From: Planctomycetales bacterium 10988
GTDB taxonomy: Bacteria; Planctomycetota; Planctomycetia; Pirellulales; Pb10988
Direction of reading: 5' to 3'
DNA length: 64,000 bases
Assembly: GCA_009664345.1 (NCBI GenBank)
Contig: CP043547.1
Location: 744,001 to 808,000 of the forward strand
Positions 29,271 through 38,826 of the stretch are shown here, piece after piece (position 1 is the first letter of the stretch; every line of letters starts with the position of its first letter). The position numbers and the translations under genes were made by a program. Below the pieces are notes generated by a model. The model was not told the DNA's origin. It saw only the letters and a list, made by a program, of their open reading frames with translations, and did not search any database.

Positions 29271-30737
29271 CTATTGTCGCTTTTTCTTGTTTACTTGTTC
29301 TCGCTTTTCTCTGGGATAAAGCGTTGAGACACGGTCTTCGATCGGTCCAAGGGGGCCGCCGTATTTCTTGACTAATTTATCGCAACGCTTACGGTATTTT
29401 TCCAGCAGTTCCGCATACTCTGGGGACTCCGCCAAGTTGACCAGCTCATCCGGGTCAGAATTCAAATCGTGGAAGAATTCATAAACCGGCTCTTGGTCAA
29501 AATAGCGGGCATATTTATAACGCTTGCCCCGAACGCCTTCCCAGGTAATTTTTGGGGCAAGGGTCACATGTTCACAGAAGAAGTCGTTTCGCCACTTCTC
29601 CGAGGAACCCTCCAAAAGTGGTTTTAGGCTTTTGCCTTGATAACTTTTGGGAATCTTCAGCCCGGCCCAATCCAGGAACGTCGGCGTTAGATCAAAGTTT
29701 ACCGCGAGTTCGGACAGAACCCGACCGCGATCTTCTTTTGGTTGGCGGGGATCATAAATGATGAGCGGCACCCGCAACGATTCGTCGTAGTGCAACCACT
29801 TGCCGGCGAAACCACGGTTCCCCATAAAGTAACCGTTGTCGCCGATGTAAACGATAATGGTATTGTCAGCGAGACCCTGTTCTTCCAGCTTCTTCACCAC
29901 CCGACCGACGACGTTATCAATCCCGGTCAATAAGCGGAAATACGCCCGAAGATTCGTTTCGTATTTCTCCGGTGTATCCCATCGCCAGAAGTAACGCTCG
30001 CGATTGATCGAGGTCTTCAAGAAGTCAGGGTGATTTTCGAAGATCGCCGGGTCATTCAATTTCGGCTCTGGCATGGCGACGTCTTCATACATACCATCGG
30101 TTGCCTTCGTCCAAGGATAATGCCCACTGCCGGGTTCCTTGTCGCGATCCTCGGCATGAGCCGCATTAAACCACAGGGTTAAGCAGAAGGGTTTGTCGGA
30201 TGGTTGCTTGTCGAGAAAAGCCTCCGCGCGATCCCCAATCAGCTCCGTTTCGTGCCGCATGGTGCCGTCCGCTTGTTCTTTAAGATACGGATTGCGGTGA
30301 ATGGCTTCGAACTCGTCAAAATGGTCTTCGGGTTTGAAATCCTCGGGGAACTTCGTATGCCACTTGCCATAGAATCCGGTACGATATCCGGCTTTGTGCA
30401 AACGATCCGGGTAGAGGACTTTACTCACTTCCGGCTTCGCGGAATCCGGCCGGTCCGTTCTACCAAAAGAACGAGCCGTTAGCCCCGTGAGCAAGGTCAT
30501 GCGACTGACCCAACAGATCGAATGACTGACGAACGCATTCTCAAATCGTACGCCATTTTCGGCCAAACGATCGAGTTGCGGCGTCTTCACAATCGGATGC
30601 CCGGCACAACCAAGCGTATCATTTCGCTGATCGTCGGACATGAAAAAGAGAATATTCGGAGGAGAATCCGCCGCCTGGAGCGATGGGGCACCCAACCAGC
30701 CAAGGAGGACAACTGCCAACAAGAGACTACGAACCAT
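29271..30737 (-). CDS. secreted sulfatase-family protein with a CWVSR site
   Basis: It has 488 residues with a signal peptide ending near LQAADS. The metal site (NILFFMSDDQRNDTLG), the GKWH motif and the second metal block VYIGDNGYFMGNRGFAGK match S1 sulfatases. The maturation motif reads CWVSR at Cys75-Arg79, with Val where Pro (or Ala) is normal, so conversion to formylglycine is uncertain. The DNA clearly encodes it, and the surrounding SRMTLLTG is normal. It may be a variant subfamily or a non-sulfatase member such as a phosphohydrolase. The C-terminus is Lys-rich. Confidence 0.88.
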   Translation of the reverse strand: MVRSLLLAVVLLGWLGAPSLQAADSPPNILFFMSDDQRNDTLGCAGHPIVKTPQLDRLAENGVRFENAFVSHSICWVSRMTLLTGLTARSFGRTDRPDSAKPEVSKVLYPDRLHKAGYRTGFYGKWHTKFPEDFKPEDHFDEFEAIHRNPYLKEQADGTMRHETELIGDRAEAFLDKQPSDKPFCLTLWFNAAHAEDRDKEPGSGHYPWTKATDGMYEDVAMPEPKLNDPAIFENHPDFLKTSINRERYFWRWDTPEKYETNLRAYFRLLTGIDNVVGRVVKKLEEQGLADNTIIVYIGDNGYFMGNRGFAGKWLHYDESLRVPLIIYDPRQPKEDRGRVLSELAVNFDLTPTFLDWAGLKIPKSYQGKSLKPLLEGSSEKWRNDFFCEHVTLAPKITWEGVRGKRYKYARYFDQEPVYEFFHDLNSDPDELVNLAESPEYAELLEKYRKRCDKLVKKYGGPLGPIEDRVSTLYPREKREQVNKKKRQ

Positions 30738-31149
30738 AGCAAACCTTTACACATTCTTGTTTAGAAAAGTGGCCTTCCAACACAAAAAGCCCTTTTTGAA
30801 AGATTAAACTTAAGAAGCTCCAAGAGGCCTTAAATCAACCTGATCCTAGAGGTCTACAATATTGAATTTACCTCAAATCAGGGCACTTCGCCCGAGCTGC
30901 TAAGGAAGTTCAAACGCTTCCCAGTGTAAACCAGGCGTAAGCGAGAATCCAGATAACCGGATAACATGACTTAAAAAGTGAACGGAAAACGACTTCGAAC
31001 CGCTGCGACCCTTGACGAAAGCGAATTATTAAGGCTTGATAAAGCAAGAAATAAACGAACCAGGATGCAAAATCCGGGAAATGAGCGGTTTTGCCTCCTA
31101 ACGTTGCCCACTTTGACGTTGGAAGACGTTGTCTACTCGGGAGAGATTG
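30738..31149. other. divergent intergenic region between sulfatase and PPK2
   Basis: These 412 bases have genes leaving on both sides. A short perfect palindrome, CAAAAAG-CC-CTTTTTG, lies at 30783-30798 just upstream of the sulfatase start. No credible coding frame or clear promoter was found. Confidence 0.45.
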
Positions 31150-32658
31150 ATGCTGGAAACCCTCGATTTGCAGGTAAAGTTGGCCAAATCCGCCTACAAA
31201 GCCCGCAAAAAGCAACTTCAAATAGAGTTGGCTCGCCTGCAACGGGAGGCGTTTAATGCTCGCTTAGGCATCATTGTGCTGATCGAAGGGTGGGAGCTAT
31301 CCGGAAAAGCCTTGACGATTCAGTTCCTTAATGAATTCCTTGATCCGCGGGGTTTTCAAGTCCATGCTATGTATCCCCCGACGCAGGAAGAACGGCTGCA
31401 TCCCTTTGTACGCCGGTATATGTTGCGAATGCCGGCGTATGGGAGTACGGCGTTTTTTCAACGCTCCTGGTATCATTTGGTGCTCGATGCTCAGGTCCGA
31501 GGCGATGGCACGTTCGATCCGCATACGGTCTATCAAGAAATTCGCCAATACGAGCGAATGCTGACCGACGATGGGTATCTGATCTTCAAATTTTGGCTAC
31601 ATATTGACAAAAAAGAACAACGCAAACGCCGGGATGATTTCGACCGAATGAGCTTTCGCCGGCTGATCGGACCCGACGATCCGGAGCAGCATCGTTATTA
31701 TGACGAATATGCCCAGGCCGCCGAAGAAATGTTCACCGCGACGAGTACGGCGGATTCCCCATGGCATTTAATTCCGGCCAATGATCGACGCTATGCCAGA
31801 GTTGCCGTGGCGAATCGATTGGTGCAACGAATCCAGATGGAACTTCATAAACGTGCTCAAAATGCGATTGCCCAAGAGCCGCTCCGACCCCGGCCGTTGC
31901 CTCCTTTGGAAAGACCCTCGGTGATGGACAAGGTTGATCTTTCCGTCACGATGGAGAAGAAGGAATATAAAAAACGCCTAAAAAAAGCGAAGAAGAAAGT
32001 CCTCGATGCTCAATTCCAAACGTATCAGCATCAACGCGGCGTGATTTTTGTCTTCGAAGGTTGGGACGCAGGGGGCAAGGGCGGTGCCATTCGCCGTCTG
32101 ACGAGTCACCTCGATCCGCGTTATTTCCGGGTGCATCCGACCGCCGCTCCGCGAGGGGAAGAGGTTGATCATCATTATCTGTGGCGGTTTTGGAAAGAGA
32201 TTTGTCCGCGAGGTCAATGGGCGATTTTTGACCGATCGTGGTATGGCCGTGTCTTGGTGGAACGCGTGGAGCAGTTCGCCCGACAGGATGAATGGGAACG
32301 GGCCTACCGCGAGATCAACGAGTTCGAACGTTCGTTGTATGAAAGCGGCTATTTAATCTTTAAATATTGGATTCACATTAGCCCCGAGGAACAACTCAAA
32401 CGCTTCGAGGAACGCGAACGTGTCGAATACAAACGACATAAAATCACCGAAGAGGATTGGCGTAACCGCAAGAAATGGCTGCGATATGAAGAAGCGGCCG
32501 ATGATATGTTCCGCCGAACCAGCACGACCATCGCCCCTTGGCACATCATTCCCGGCAATGACAAGCCCTACGCTCGCGTGAAGATCTTGGAAAATTTTAT
32601 CCAAGGCGTCAACGAAGGACTGCAACGCCCGTTCATTACTCACAAACGGGCGTTTTAG
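31150..32658 (+). CDS. tandem-domain polyphosphate kinase 2 (class II)
   Basis: It has 502 residues built of two PPK2 domains. The C-terminal domain has a canonical P-loop, FEGWDAGGKGGAIRRL, followed by DRSWYGRVLVERV and ARQDEWERAYREINEFE. The N-terminal domain keeps the fold but has a degenerate P-loop, EGWELSGKALTIQFL. This matches class II enzymes (polyphosphate:AMP phosphotransferases), in which the second domain is catalytic and makes ADP from AMP and polyphosphate. The ATG at 31150, preceded by GGGAGAG, is chosen over a TTG at 31129. Confidence 0.9.
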   Translation: MLETLDLQVKLAKSAYKARKKQLQIELARLQREAFNARLGIIVLIEGWELSGKALTIQFLNEFLDPRGFQVHAMYPPTQEERLHPFVRRYMLRMPAYGSTAFFQRSWYHLVLDAQVRGDGTFDPHTVYQEIRQYERMLTDDGYLIFKFWLHIDKKEQRKRRDDFDRMSFRRLIGPDDPEQHRYYDEYAQAAEEMFTATSTADSPWHLIPANDRRYARVAVANRLVQRIQMELHKRAQNAIAQEPLRPRPLPPLERPSVMDKVDLSVTMEKKEYKKRLKKAKKKVLDAQFQTYQHQRGVIFVFEGWDAGGKGGAIRRLTSHLDPRYFRVHPTAAPRGEEVDHHYLWRFWKEICPRGQWAIFDRSWYGRVLVERVEQFARQDEWERAYREINEFERSLYESGYLIFKYWIHISPEEQLKRFEERERVEYKRHKITEEDWRNRKKWLRYEEAADDMFRRTSTTIAPWHIIPGNDKPYARVKILENFIQGVNEGLQRPFITHKRAF

Positions 32659-32684
32659 TCCAAATCGATGCCGCTGTTCTCTTT

Positions 32685-34805
32685 TTAGAGAAACTGATTG
32701 GTCACTTCATCCGGAGCGGGCTGATAGTTGAGCGGTTCCATGGAACAACTCGCTCGGCCTTGGCTGAGACTCCGCATGGCCCCGGAGTAGCCAAACATTT
32801 TATCAAGCGGAACTTCCGCTTCGATGATCGTCATCGGGCCTTTGATGGTCGTCGCCATGATCTGAGCACGCCGTTGTTGCAAGTCGCCCACGATGTCACC
32901 CATGTGATCCTCCGGCACGGTCACCGTGAGTTTCATAATCGGTTCCAGGAGCGAAACCCCTGCTTCACGGAGGGCCTTGATAAAGGCATCACTGGCAGCA
33001 ATTCGCAACGCCGTATCGTTCAAATCTTCTTCAGGATATTCAATGCCAACGAGAGTGACTTTCACTTTCATCAGCGGAAATCCGAGCAAACCGCCTCCTT
33101 GCGATTGATCGGTCAACGATTCAATCACCGGATTCACAGCTTCCTCTGGCAGCGAATCGGGAACATCGCTCTCGATCACAACCGGATCGTGCGGGTCTTC
33201 GTACGGTTCCACCTCGACTTTGACTTTGCCAAACATCGTTTGACCAGCCACTTGGCGTTCGCAAATCCCCTCGGCTTCCGCGGCTCGTTTGATCGTTTCA
33301 CGATAACTCACGCGGGGACGATGCACTTTCACATTGAGATTAAAATCTCGCAAAAGGCGGTTTTTGATAATCTCTAGATGCAGTTCGCCCATCCCACTGA
33401 TGAGGGTTTGGCCCGTGTCTTCATTCGTGACCGCTCGGAAGGTCGGGTCTTGCCGCTTCAGCAAATCGAGCGTTGACGCCAGTTTTTTCCGTTCGGAAGA
33501 AGAGTCCGGCTCGATCGCCATCGAGATCACCGTTTCCGGGAACGTGATCGATTCCAATAGGATTGGATGTTGCGGATCGCAGAGCGTATCGCCCGTAACG
33601 GAGTTTTTCAGCCCGATGATGCCGACGATATCCCCAGCGCTAATCTCTTGAATTTGAGAACGCCGATCCGCTTGAACCAGCCAAAGCTGACTGACGTTCT
33701 CCTTTTCATTATTGCGAGGATTGACCACGCGGCTGTTGGCCTTGAGCTTCCCGGAGTAAACCCGCACGAAACTCAATTCGCTATGTTTATCGACGACTAC
33801 CTTGAAAACTAGCCCGCAGAAAGGTTCGTCCGGATCGGCCTTTCGGGTGATAACCTCTTCTTTCGTTTCTTCTTCAACCTGCTTTTTTCGACGGCGTTTG
33901 CTGGCCGACTGATTGGCAACTTGGATGCCTTCAACCGGCGGGACATCGAGCGGACTCGGCAAGAAAGCCGCTACGCCATCGAGCAAAGGTTGAATGCCGA
34001 TAAAATCCAAAGCCGAGCCACAAAAGACCGGCGAAAGCTGATGAAGAAGCGTCGCTTCCCTGAGAGTTTTTCGAATCAACTCCGGAGGAATCGGCTGTTC
34101 TTCCAACATCAACTCGGTGATCTCATCGCTAAAATCGACGAGGCCTTCGAGCAGCATTTGCCGACGTTCTTCGGCTTCCAACTTGATTTCGTCGGGAATC
34201 TCAGTCGATCGAACGGTCTTCCCTTCATCTTCTTTTTCAAAAAGCAAGAGCTTCATGTCAATCAGGTCGATGATGCCACGAAAGGCATTCGGTACGTGCG
34301 GAGGTCCGGCACCGAAGGGAATTTGCACAGCAATCGGATTGGCATGAAGCCGATCACGGATTTCATTGAAGACATTTTCAAAGTCCGCCCCTTCACGATC
34401 CATCTTGTTGATGAAGCAAATGCGGGGGATGCGATAATGGTCCGCCTGTCGCCAAACGGTTTCGCTTTGGGCTTCAACCCCTTCTCGGGAGCTGAAGACG
34501 ACGACCGCCCCATCGAGGACACGCAACGACCGTTCGACTTCCGCGGTAAAATCGACGTGGCCCGGCGTATCGATCAAGTTGATCGTTTTATCCGCCCACT
34601 TAAAAGTAACCGTTGCCCCGTAAATGGTAATGCCGCGTTGTTGTTCTTCTGGATTAAAATCGGTGGTGGTCGTACCTTTATCGACCTCGCCCATCCTGTG
34701 GGTCGTGCCCGTGTAATATAGCATTCGCTCCGTGACGGTCGTTTTCCCGGCATCGATATGGGCAATAATGCCGAGGTTACGGAGGTCTTCAAGCTTTCGA
34801 TTCAT
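32685..34805 (-). CDS. fusA: elongation factor G, probably the spd/mitochondrial EF-G2 type
   Basis: It is a translational GTPase of 706 residues with domains I-V. G1 is AHIDAGKTT, switch II is IDTPGHVDFTAEVER, and NKMD binds guanine. The segments VTFKWADKTINLIDTPGHVDF, VWRQADHYRIPRICFINKMD and PVFCGSALDFIGIQPLLD resemble what I recall of mitochondrial EF-G2 and its spd bacterial relatives, which act in ribosome recycling rather than translocation. A Lys/Arg/Glu-rich insert (about 295-325, SASKRRRKKQVEEETKEE) lies before domain II. No tuf, rpsL or rpsG neighbour is present, unlike the str operon. A second EF-G for translocation should exist elsewhere. Confidence 0.85.
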   Translation of the reverse strand: MNRKLEDLRNLGIIAHIDAGKTTVTERMLYYTGTTHRMGEVDKGTTTTDFNPEEQQRGITIYGATVTFKWADKTINLIDTPGHVDFTAEVERSLRVLDGAVVVFSSREGVEAQSETVWRQADHYRIPRICFINKMDREGADFENVFNEIRDRLHANPIAVQIPFGAGPPHVPNAFRGIIDLIDMKLLLFEKEDEGKTVRSTEIPDEIKLEAEERRQMLLEGLVDFSDEITELMLEEQPIPPELIRKTLREATLLHQLSPVFCGSALDFIGIQPLLDGVAAFLPSPLDVPPVEGIQVANQSASKRRRKKQVEEETKEEVITRKADPDEPFCGLVFKVVVDKHSELSFVRVYSGKLKANSRVVNPRNNEKENVSQLWLVQADRRSQIQEISAGDIVGIIGLKNSVTGDTLCDPQHPILLESITFPETVISMAIEPDSSSERKKLASTLDLLKRQDPTFRAVTNEDTGQTLISGMGELHLEIIKNRLLRDFNLNVKVHRPRVSYRETIKRAAEAEGICERQVAGQTMFGKVKVEVEPYEDPHDPVVIESDVPDSLPEEAVNPVIESLTDQSQGGGLLGFPLMKVKVTLVGIEYPEEDLNDTALRIAASDAFIKALREAGVSLLEPIMKLTVTVPEDHMGDIVGDLQQRRAQIMATTIKGPMTIIEAEVPLDKMFGYSGAMRSLSQGRASCSMEPLNYQPAPDEVTNQFL

Positions 34806-35079
34806 GGTCGGAGACCTATCCCTAGCAAGTAATGTATGTCGTGGTACTCCGCGGTGCGAAGTGGTGAAGTCTTTTGATTATCGCTGAATGTTTTGAAAGT
34901 ATCTCGACTTTATCTTTAGAACTTTAGCGATAAGTTGCAGCCAGCCAATCAATGATCGTCGCACAAGGCTAACTCATCTTTTTTTATCCGATTTGCTGTT
35001 CTTGGTCCACGGCTACCTCCGAGGATGTTTCACTTGAGGGAAGGGTACAGGGAGTAGAGAACCATTCGAACAAGAAGGT

Positions 35080-35928
35080 TCAGTCCTTTGGTTCATCATC
35101 CAAAGAAACGGAAGGCGGTGGTTGATAGAGTTTCTGAAAGTCGATGCCGCCGCGGTTCTCTTCTTCCAAAAATCGCAACCGTGATTCCAATTGCTCAACA
35201 CGACGCATCAAGAGCGGCACTTGATCGGCATCGTCCGCGACTTTTTTGCGGCGGGGAACAGTCGGATATTGAATATGCCGCTCCAAGGCCGCGAAGAGAA
35301 AGATCGGGTCTCGCTTCCGATTGGCAAAAGCAATGCGGCCTTCCTTTTCTCCGAACAACACCGGAACCGGGTCGGGATCGTGGCCATAGCGTTCCAGGTT
35401 GGTTTGATAATGCTCACTCCGCAGATAAATCAATTCCGCAAAGTCGATAAAGCCCACTTCTTTTTTAAGATGATCCAGCCAAGCACGCCAATCTTCATCG
35501 AAAATCGGATCGCCAGCCATCGCGGTTAGCCCCTTGCGATACGGTAATCGATTCCTGGCAATTGCCTCGAACTGATAAAAGAAGACCCCTTGCGGAGTGG
35601 CGTTCTCTCCACGATACTTTGCTTCTTTGGCTAAGACGGAAAGAGCTAGAGAAAATTCAATCGGGGGCAAATCCATCTCGGAACATTCGATGATAAATGT
35701 TTGAAATGGAGCAAAATAGTGCGAAAGCCGGGTCATCGCCGGGGCCATTCGCCCATGAAATTTCAATTCGCCGATTAAAAAGTCCAGGGCAATCAAGAGC
35801 TTGGAGGAGGAAAGCAACTCCTGCTTTAAATCCGTCATTAACTCTTGCACAGGCAGGTTCAGCGAAAGACGATCCGCCAAGGTCTGAAAGGTATAGGCCT
35901 GCTCAATATATTCTTCCTGCGGAAGCAT
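35080..35928 (-). CDS. conserved-looking protein with C-terminal coiled coil, function unknown
   Basis: It has 282 residues with no signal or membrane segment. The front two thirds are helical with no motif I can assign (LDFLIGELKFHGRMAP; SLALSVLAKEAKYRGE; FDEDWRAWLDHLKKEVGF). A coiled coil follows at about 238-258 (LLMRRVEQLESRLRFLEEE), then a Pro-rich acidic tail. It lies upstream of the EF-G gene on the same strand, 274 bases away. It could be a planctomycete-specific protein; I do not assign a role. Confidence 0.65.
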   Translation of the reverse strand: MLPQEEYIEQAYTFQTLADRLSLNLPVQELMTDLKQELLSSSKLLIALDFLIGELKFHGRMAPAMTRLSHYFAPFQTFIIECSEMDLPPIEFSLALSVLAKEAKYRGENATPQGVFFYQFEAIARNRLPYRKGLTAMAGDPIFDEDWRAWLDHLKKEVGFIDFAELIYLRSEHYQTNLERYGHDPDPVPVLFGEKEGRIAFANRKRDPIFLFAALERHIQYPTVPRRKKVADDADQVPLLMRRVEQLESRLRFLEEENRGGIDFQKLYQPPPSVSLDDEPKD

Positions 35929-36242
35929 TTTTAACAGACTCGATTCTCACACGATTTTCGGGAAGATCACAACAACGACTATCTGCAACCATGAAGTTAC
36001 GAAAAGAAGCCAGTCAATAATGATGATGATCTTGGGACAAGAGACAGCAAAGTCGGGCGGGACTATTCTCATTCGTCGGGTAGAAAATCAAACGGACCTT
36101 CTAGAGAAAGTAATCTCTAAAAGGTCCGAGGTAGCCCAAGTATACAAAAGAATGAGTTTGACGTTCTTTGATTTTTCTGAGAAAATCCGCGATTCCTTAG
36201 CAGGGAAAATCTCAGGGATGAGGCCCGTCACTGGAAGTCGGC
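35929..36242. other. intergenic region with a long hairpin
   Basis: These 314 bases lie between two minus-strand genes. The main content is the 14-base-arm hairpin at 36094-36127. A plus-strand frame at 36020-36280 runs through the hairpin and is not accepted as a gene. Confidence 0.5.
36094..36127 (-). terminator. hairpin, probable terminator of the 90-residue gene
   Basis: GGACCTTCTAGAGA (36094-36107) pairs with TCTCTAAAAGGTCC (36114-36127) at 13 of 14 positions around a 6-base loop. Read on the minus strand it is followed by GTTTGATTTTC, a weak T-rich tail, about 115 bases after the stop of the 36243-36515 gene. Confidence 0.45.
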
Positions 36243-36515
36243 CTAGGACGAACAAACAGGAGTTTCGTTCGGTTCAGTAAAGGATTGAGCGTATTGATAG
36301 CGAGCGATTTGCTGCCATTGACGCTTGCGGGCTTCGAACTGTCGGATGTCTTGGGGAGGTTCTTGGAAGCAGAAATCTTCCGCTTCACGCTCGAATTGAG
36401 CTCGTAAGGCCGGAACCCGTTCGGCATGCATTTTCGCTTGGCTTCTTACACTGTCTTGAAAACGCTCGTATAAATTGTGCAAATCTGACGTTAACATGGT
36501 TCCAAATTCCTTCAT
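36243..36515 (-). CDS. small protein of unknown function
   Basis: It has 90 residues, mostly helical and charged (DLHNLYERFQDSVRSQAKMH; FEREAEDFCFQEPPQDIRQF). There is no signal or membrane segment and no family is recognised. The ATG at 36515 has AGGG about 5 bases upstream; a second ATG at 36497 gives the cleaner N-terminus MLTSDLHNLY. The even amino-acid composition and the hairpin downstream favour a real gene. It stands alone between long intergenic stretches. Confidence 0.5.
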   Translation of the reverse strand: MKEFGTMLTSDLHNLYERFQDSVRSQAKMHAERVPALRAQFEREAEDFCFQEPPQDIRQFEARKRQWQQIARYQYAQSFTEPNETPVCSS

Positions 36516-36982
36516 TCATGCCCTGACAAGACTGACTACTTTAGAGACCGCATGAATATCTCTAAGTAGTACCGATAAAACCGCGATCACTCCTCCTCTA
36601 GTTTTCGGTAAATGTTCCTAGCTCCGAAATTCCCAGAAGAACGAATGTTCTAACCTTCAGGTGACTTCCAACGGCCTGAGTAAGAAGGTAAATCCTATCG
36701 CAGCGATAGGAGGGAAACGTATTCGGATAATAACTTGCTTGGTGATCGACTCGCGAAGAATAGAACGCTTCGCGACCCCATTCTATCTATTTTTGTGCCA
36801 ATGAAAAGTATTTTATTGACTTTTTTAGAAAAAATTCTAGATCGTGTCAATCCACGTTATCTTGGCAACTTATGGGATTATAGACATAGACAACTTGGGG
36901 GGGAAGAAAAATTCCGCTTTAAGAAATAATTCCTTTTACGCAAACTCGGACGGCAGGACATAAGTTTCTCTAATAACTTGAG
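36516..36982. other. intergenic region with two perfect inverted repeats
   Basis: These 467 bases lie between the start of the 90-residue gene and the end of the permease gene. CCTATCGC-A-GCGATAGG occupies 36694-36710. TCGCGAAG (36751-36758) pairs with CTTCGCGA (36768-36775). A plus-strand frame at 36735-36929 has no ribosome site and runs through the second repeat, so I do not call it. The repeats could be operator sites or part of a small RNA. Confidence 0.45.
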
Positions 36983-38713
36983 TTAGGTAGTAGATACTGT
37001 AGGCGCTTCACACGAAGATTGTTCGATCTCATCCTTTAATTTTTCTTGTTTTTTTGTCTCTTTTCGTACCTCTTCAGAGACAAGATGCTCGGCGAACCAT
37101 TGATGAATTTCCGCATCAAATTTTCGCAAAGCCGTCCAAATCAAGAAGATGGCTCCACAGAGATAGACGAGAGAAACTCCAACAACAAGGAGGATCGTCC
37201 CCGTGGAAGAAAGCCCCAGGATTGCTTGTTGACGATCCTCGGGAAGTGCCAAGAGATAGAGGCCACCTAAAGGGGTAAATGCCCCTAACAAACCCCATTT
37301 CAGCCAAAAAATCCCGATCGTGACCATCGGGATGCCCACCGTCATGCTTAGGCCCCAGTTGGCCGTTTCGCGATCCCCCCGCAGACGGGCAAAGTTACGA
37401 AAGGCAATCGAAAAAAAGCATACCACATAAATCGTTCCGCACAGGAAAAGGAGCAAAAAAGTCCCCCAGGTGATCTCTGCTGCATAGGCACTGGCTGCCC
37501 AAACCACCGTCGCAGCCGCGAAATACCACTTCCCGCGCGTCCAGGAAGCGACCACACTCCCCCAGAAAAAATCTCTGGCAGTCAGGTCCGTTACGAGTAA
37601 AAGCTCCAGTCGGCCAACTCGCTGTTGTTGGTTGCTGTCCCATAGCCCATTGAGAAAACCAATGGGAACCAATCCAAATTGCAATGCCGCCGGTCCGAGC
37701 ACCGCCGCTCCGCCCATCATGGTGAAGAACATCATTAAATGTTCCCCCAACCAAGGTGGCCATTGCTCTTTAAAGATAAGATAAGAGCTATACAGTCCGA
37801 TCGTCGTCCAGCCCATGTAAAGGTTCACATTTCCCCGAAAGCGACTCACTCGGCGGGCTGTCCACCAGGCCAAAGGATTTTCTTTGATGGGTTTGAGGAA
37901 TTCCTTGCGGCGATACTGTTGGCCATAATTTTCTTCCCAGTAATGCCGACGTAATCGCCAACCCAGCCAACCATAGGTAAGCAGGCAAAACCCACCTAAT
38001 AGCCCGATGACTCCGCAAAGCCTCCCTGGTAATAACGCCGGGTCCCCAAACCCTAGCGATCCGAGGAGCTGAAATGGATTCATATAATCGAGCAAGTTGG
38101 AAGGATGATACCAAGTGCTATCAGTTGATCGGGACCAGCTCAATAGATAGCCAAAAATCCCCCGAACGAAATATTGGGTAAATAGCCCGAAGACCACCAT
38201 ATAAATAAGGATCATGACTAAGATCCCTTTTTCAGCGAGTCTCCGAAACCAAACAGGCGAATAAGCAATCGCAGTTAATGCCAAGCCTGCCGTCCAGCCA
38301 CAGAGTAAAGGAACGACCAGCAAGGCAAACGCCTCCAGCCCTCCCATCCAACCGGCTCCCCACATCGCACAAACAAGCGGCGAAGAAACAAGCATCAAAA
38401 AGCTGGTCCGCATCATCCCGCTGAGGACTTCCGCCGTGACCAGCTCCCAATCATTCCGGGGAATAATGAGAAAGAACTCAGCCGCTCGCGTTTTGGGAAA
38501 TTGCGTGACTCGCCATCCGGTCAATGACCCGCCGATAATGATCGCCAAGAGAAATTGGGTCCATCCAAAATAATTGATGATCTGCGAAGGATGATCCGGC
38601 CGGAGTACGATCCAGACCAGCATCAAGCCCCCGATCGCAAAGATGGCCCCCGCTCGTAATCGAATGGATTGAGGGCCGTATTTCATTTGTGACTTCAGTT
38701 GTGCCCAGTGCAT
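36983..38713 (-). CDS. polytopic membrane protein, ABC-2 permease-like
   Basis: It has 576 residues with about 12 hydrophobic segments. The layout is two similar halves, each with loops such as FPKTRAAEFFLIIPRNDWELVTAEVLSG and QQRVGRLELLLVTDLTARDFFWGSVV. These loops resemble the ABC-2 permease theme in which a coupling element precedes a membrane bundle. No ATPase gene is adjacent. The C-terminal tail is Lys/Glu-rich and cytoplasmic. Substrate and partner are unknown. It is on the same strand as the dehydrogenase upstream, 113 bases away. Confidence 0.65.
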   Translation of the reverse strand: MHWAQLKSQMKYGPQSIRLRAGAIFAIGGLMLVWIVLRPDHPSQIINYFGWTQFLLAIIIGGSLTGWRVTQFPKTRAAEFFLIIPRNDWELVTAEVLSGMMRTSFLMLVSSPLVCAMWGAGWMGGLEAFALLVVPLLCGWTAGLALTAIAYSPVWFRRLAEKGILVMILIYMVVFGLFTQYFVRGIFGYLLSWSRSTDSTWYHPSNLLDYMNPFQLLGSLGFGDPALLPGRLCGVIGLLGGFCLLTYGWLGWRLRRHYWEENYGQQYRRKEFLKPIKENPLAWWTARRVSRFRGNVNLYMGWTTIGLYSSYLIFKEQWPPWLGEHLMMFFTMMGGAAVLGPAALQFGLVPIGFLNGLWDSNQQQRVGRLELLLVTDLTARDFFWGSVVASWTRGKWYFAAATVVWAASAYAAEITWGTFLLLFLCGTIYVVCFFSIAFRNFARLRGDRETANWGLSMTVGIPMVTIGIFWLKWGLLGAFTPLGGLYLLALPEDRQQAILGLSSTGTILLVVGVSLVYLCGAIFLIWTALRKFDAEIHQWFAEHLVSEEVRKETKKQEKLKDEIEQSSCEAPTVSTT

Positions 38714-38826
38714 CTTGGCCTATTTGCGAAAGAAAAGTGCGCACGAGAACGCAAGAAGGGAAAAGGTCTCTCCATTTTACCGCAAAGTGAGAAGATGGCG
38801 AATGGCCGACAGAAACGGTTTGCAAT

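Noticed and set aside
36020-36280. 86-residue plus frame
   Set aside because: It runs through the 36094-36127 hairpin, and its 3' end overlaps the small minus-strand gene.
36735-36929. 64-residue plus frame
   Set aside because: It has no ribosome site and contains the inverted repeat at 36751-36775.
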